In this document: positions 63,977-64,000 of the stretch, piece after piece
Position numbering within the stretch: the first letter of the stretch is position 1
How the letters are laid out: every line of letters starts with the position of its first letter
Origin: Effrenium voratum
Lineage: Eukaryota > Sar > Dinophyceae > Suessiales > Symbiodiniaceae
Reading direction: 5' to 3'
Assembly: GCA_963377175.1 (NCBI GenBank)
Contig: CAUJNA010003243.1
Location: forward strand, 686,279-750,278
Length of the DNA stretch: 64,000 nt
Translations under genes and position numbers: made by a program
Notes under the pieces: generated by a model
The model's input: only the letters and a program-made list of their open reading frames with translations
Told to the model about the DNA's origin: nothing
Database searches by the model: none

Positions 63977-64000
63977 ATGGCTGTGGGTCAAAAACAGCTA
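63977..64000 (+). mobile_element. Fam2 element cut by the window end
   Basis: TATGGCTGTGGGTCAAAAAC is a Fam2 left end. The rest lies outside the window. Confidence 0.7.

Overview
The window reads as nuclear DNA of a eukaryotic alga, most likely a dinoflagellate. The one gene I recognise with certainty is a polyubiquitin gene (45,953-48,337). Its units carry Asp16, Ala19 and Asp24 where the human protein has Glu, Pro and Glu. Other pointers are very sparse coding, small GC-rich exon-like islands, kilobase-scale simple repeats and minisatellites, and almost all plausible coding sequence on the + strand. The assignment to dinoflagellates is inference; no rRNA, organelle gene or spliced-leader gene is present to confirm it.

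The striking content is a dense population of short elements, about 60 copies of 80-170 bp in at least 12 families (called Fam1-Fam12 here). They have inverted terminal repeats and no coding capacity. Many are flanked by direct repeats, often exactly 8 bp: AGAGAGAC, GTGCAAGC, GTTCCTGG, GCCGAGAA, CCAAGTGG and GAATACTT. When an element plus one direct-repeat copy is deleted on paper, an open reading frame usually continues across the join. The best cases are 63,157-63,905 (143 codons with three elements of three families removed), 12,424-12,914 (81 codons, two families), 16,369-17,127 (212 codons), 35,511-36,167 (144 codons), 55,959-56,557 (162 codons) and polyubiquitin itself, where a Fam6 element sits exactly between codons K63 and E64. 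I read these as introner-type elements: transposons that make new introns on insertion. Most of the boundaries cannot be drawn as GT-AG.

Layout. 0-13 kb: GC-rich exon-like islands on the + strand embedded in element-rich DNA, plus a 42-bp minisatellite with a 165-bp higher-order period (9.24-10.16 kb). 13-18 kb: elements, microsatellites and two ORFs. 18.2-22.7 kb: about 80 copies of a 55-bp minisatellite, then a short telomere-like tract. 23-34 kb: elements and microsatellites, including 1 kb of TATC/CATC-type repeat and a perfect 93-copy TGCG tract. 34-36 kb and 40.9-44 kb: short element-interrupted ORFs. 45.3-48.4 kb: an exon-like segment and polyubiquitin with ten tandem units, three of which carry 1-2 base deletions. 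48.5-58 kb: more element-interrupted ORFs, including a likely gene 3' end at 57,167-57,831. 58-64 kb: further elements and the three-element ORF at the right edge.

Apart from polyubiquitin, no predicted protein is recognised. Calling best-of-three open frames in sequence of this composition produces false positives, so confidences for those entries are deliberately low.
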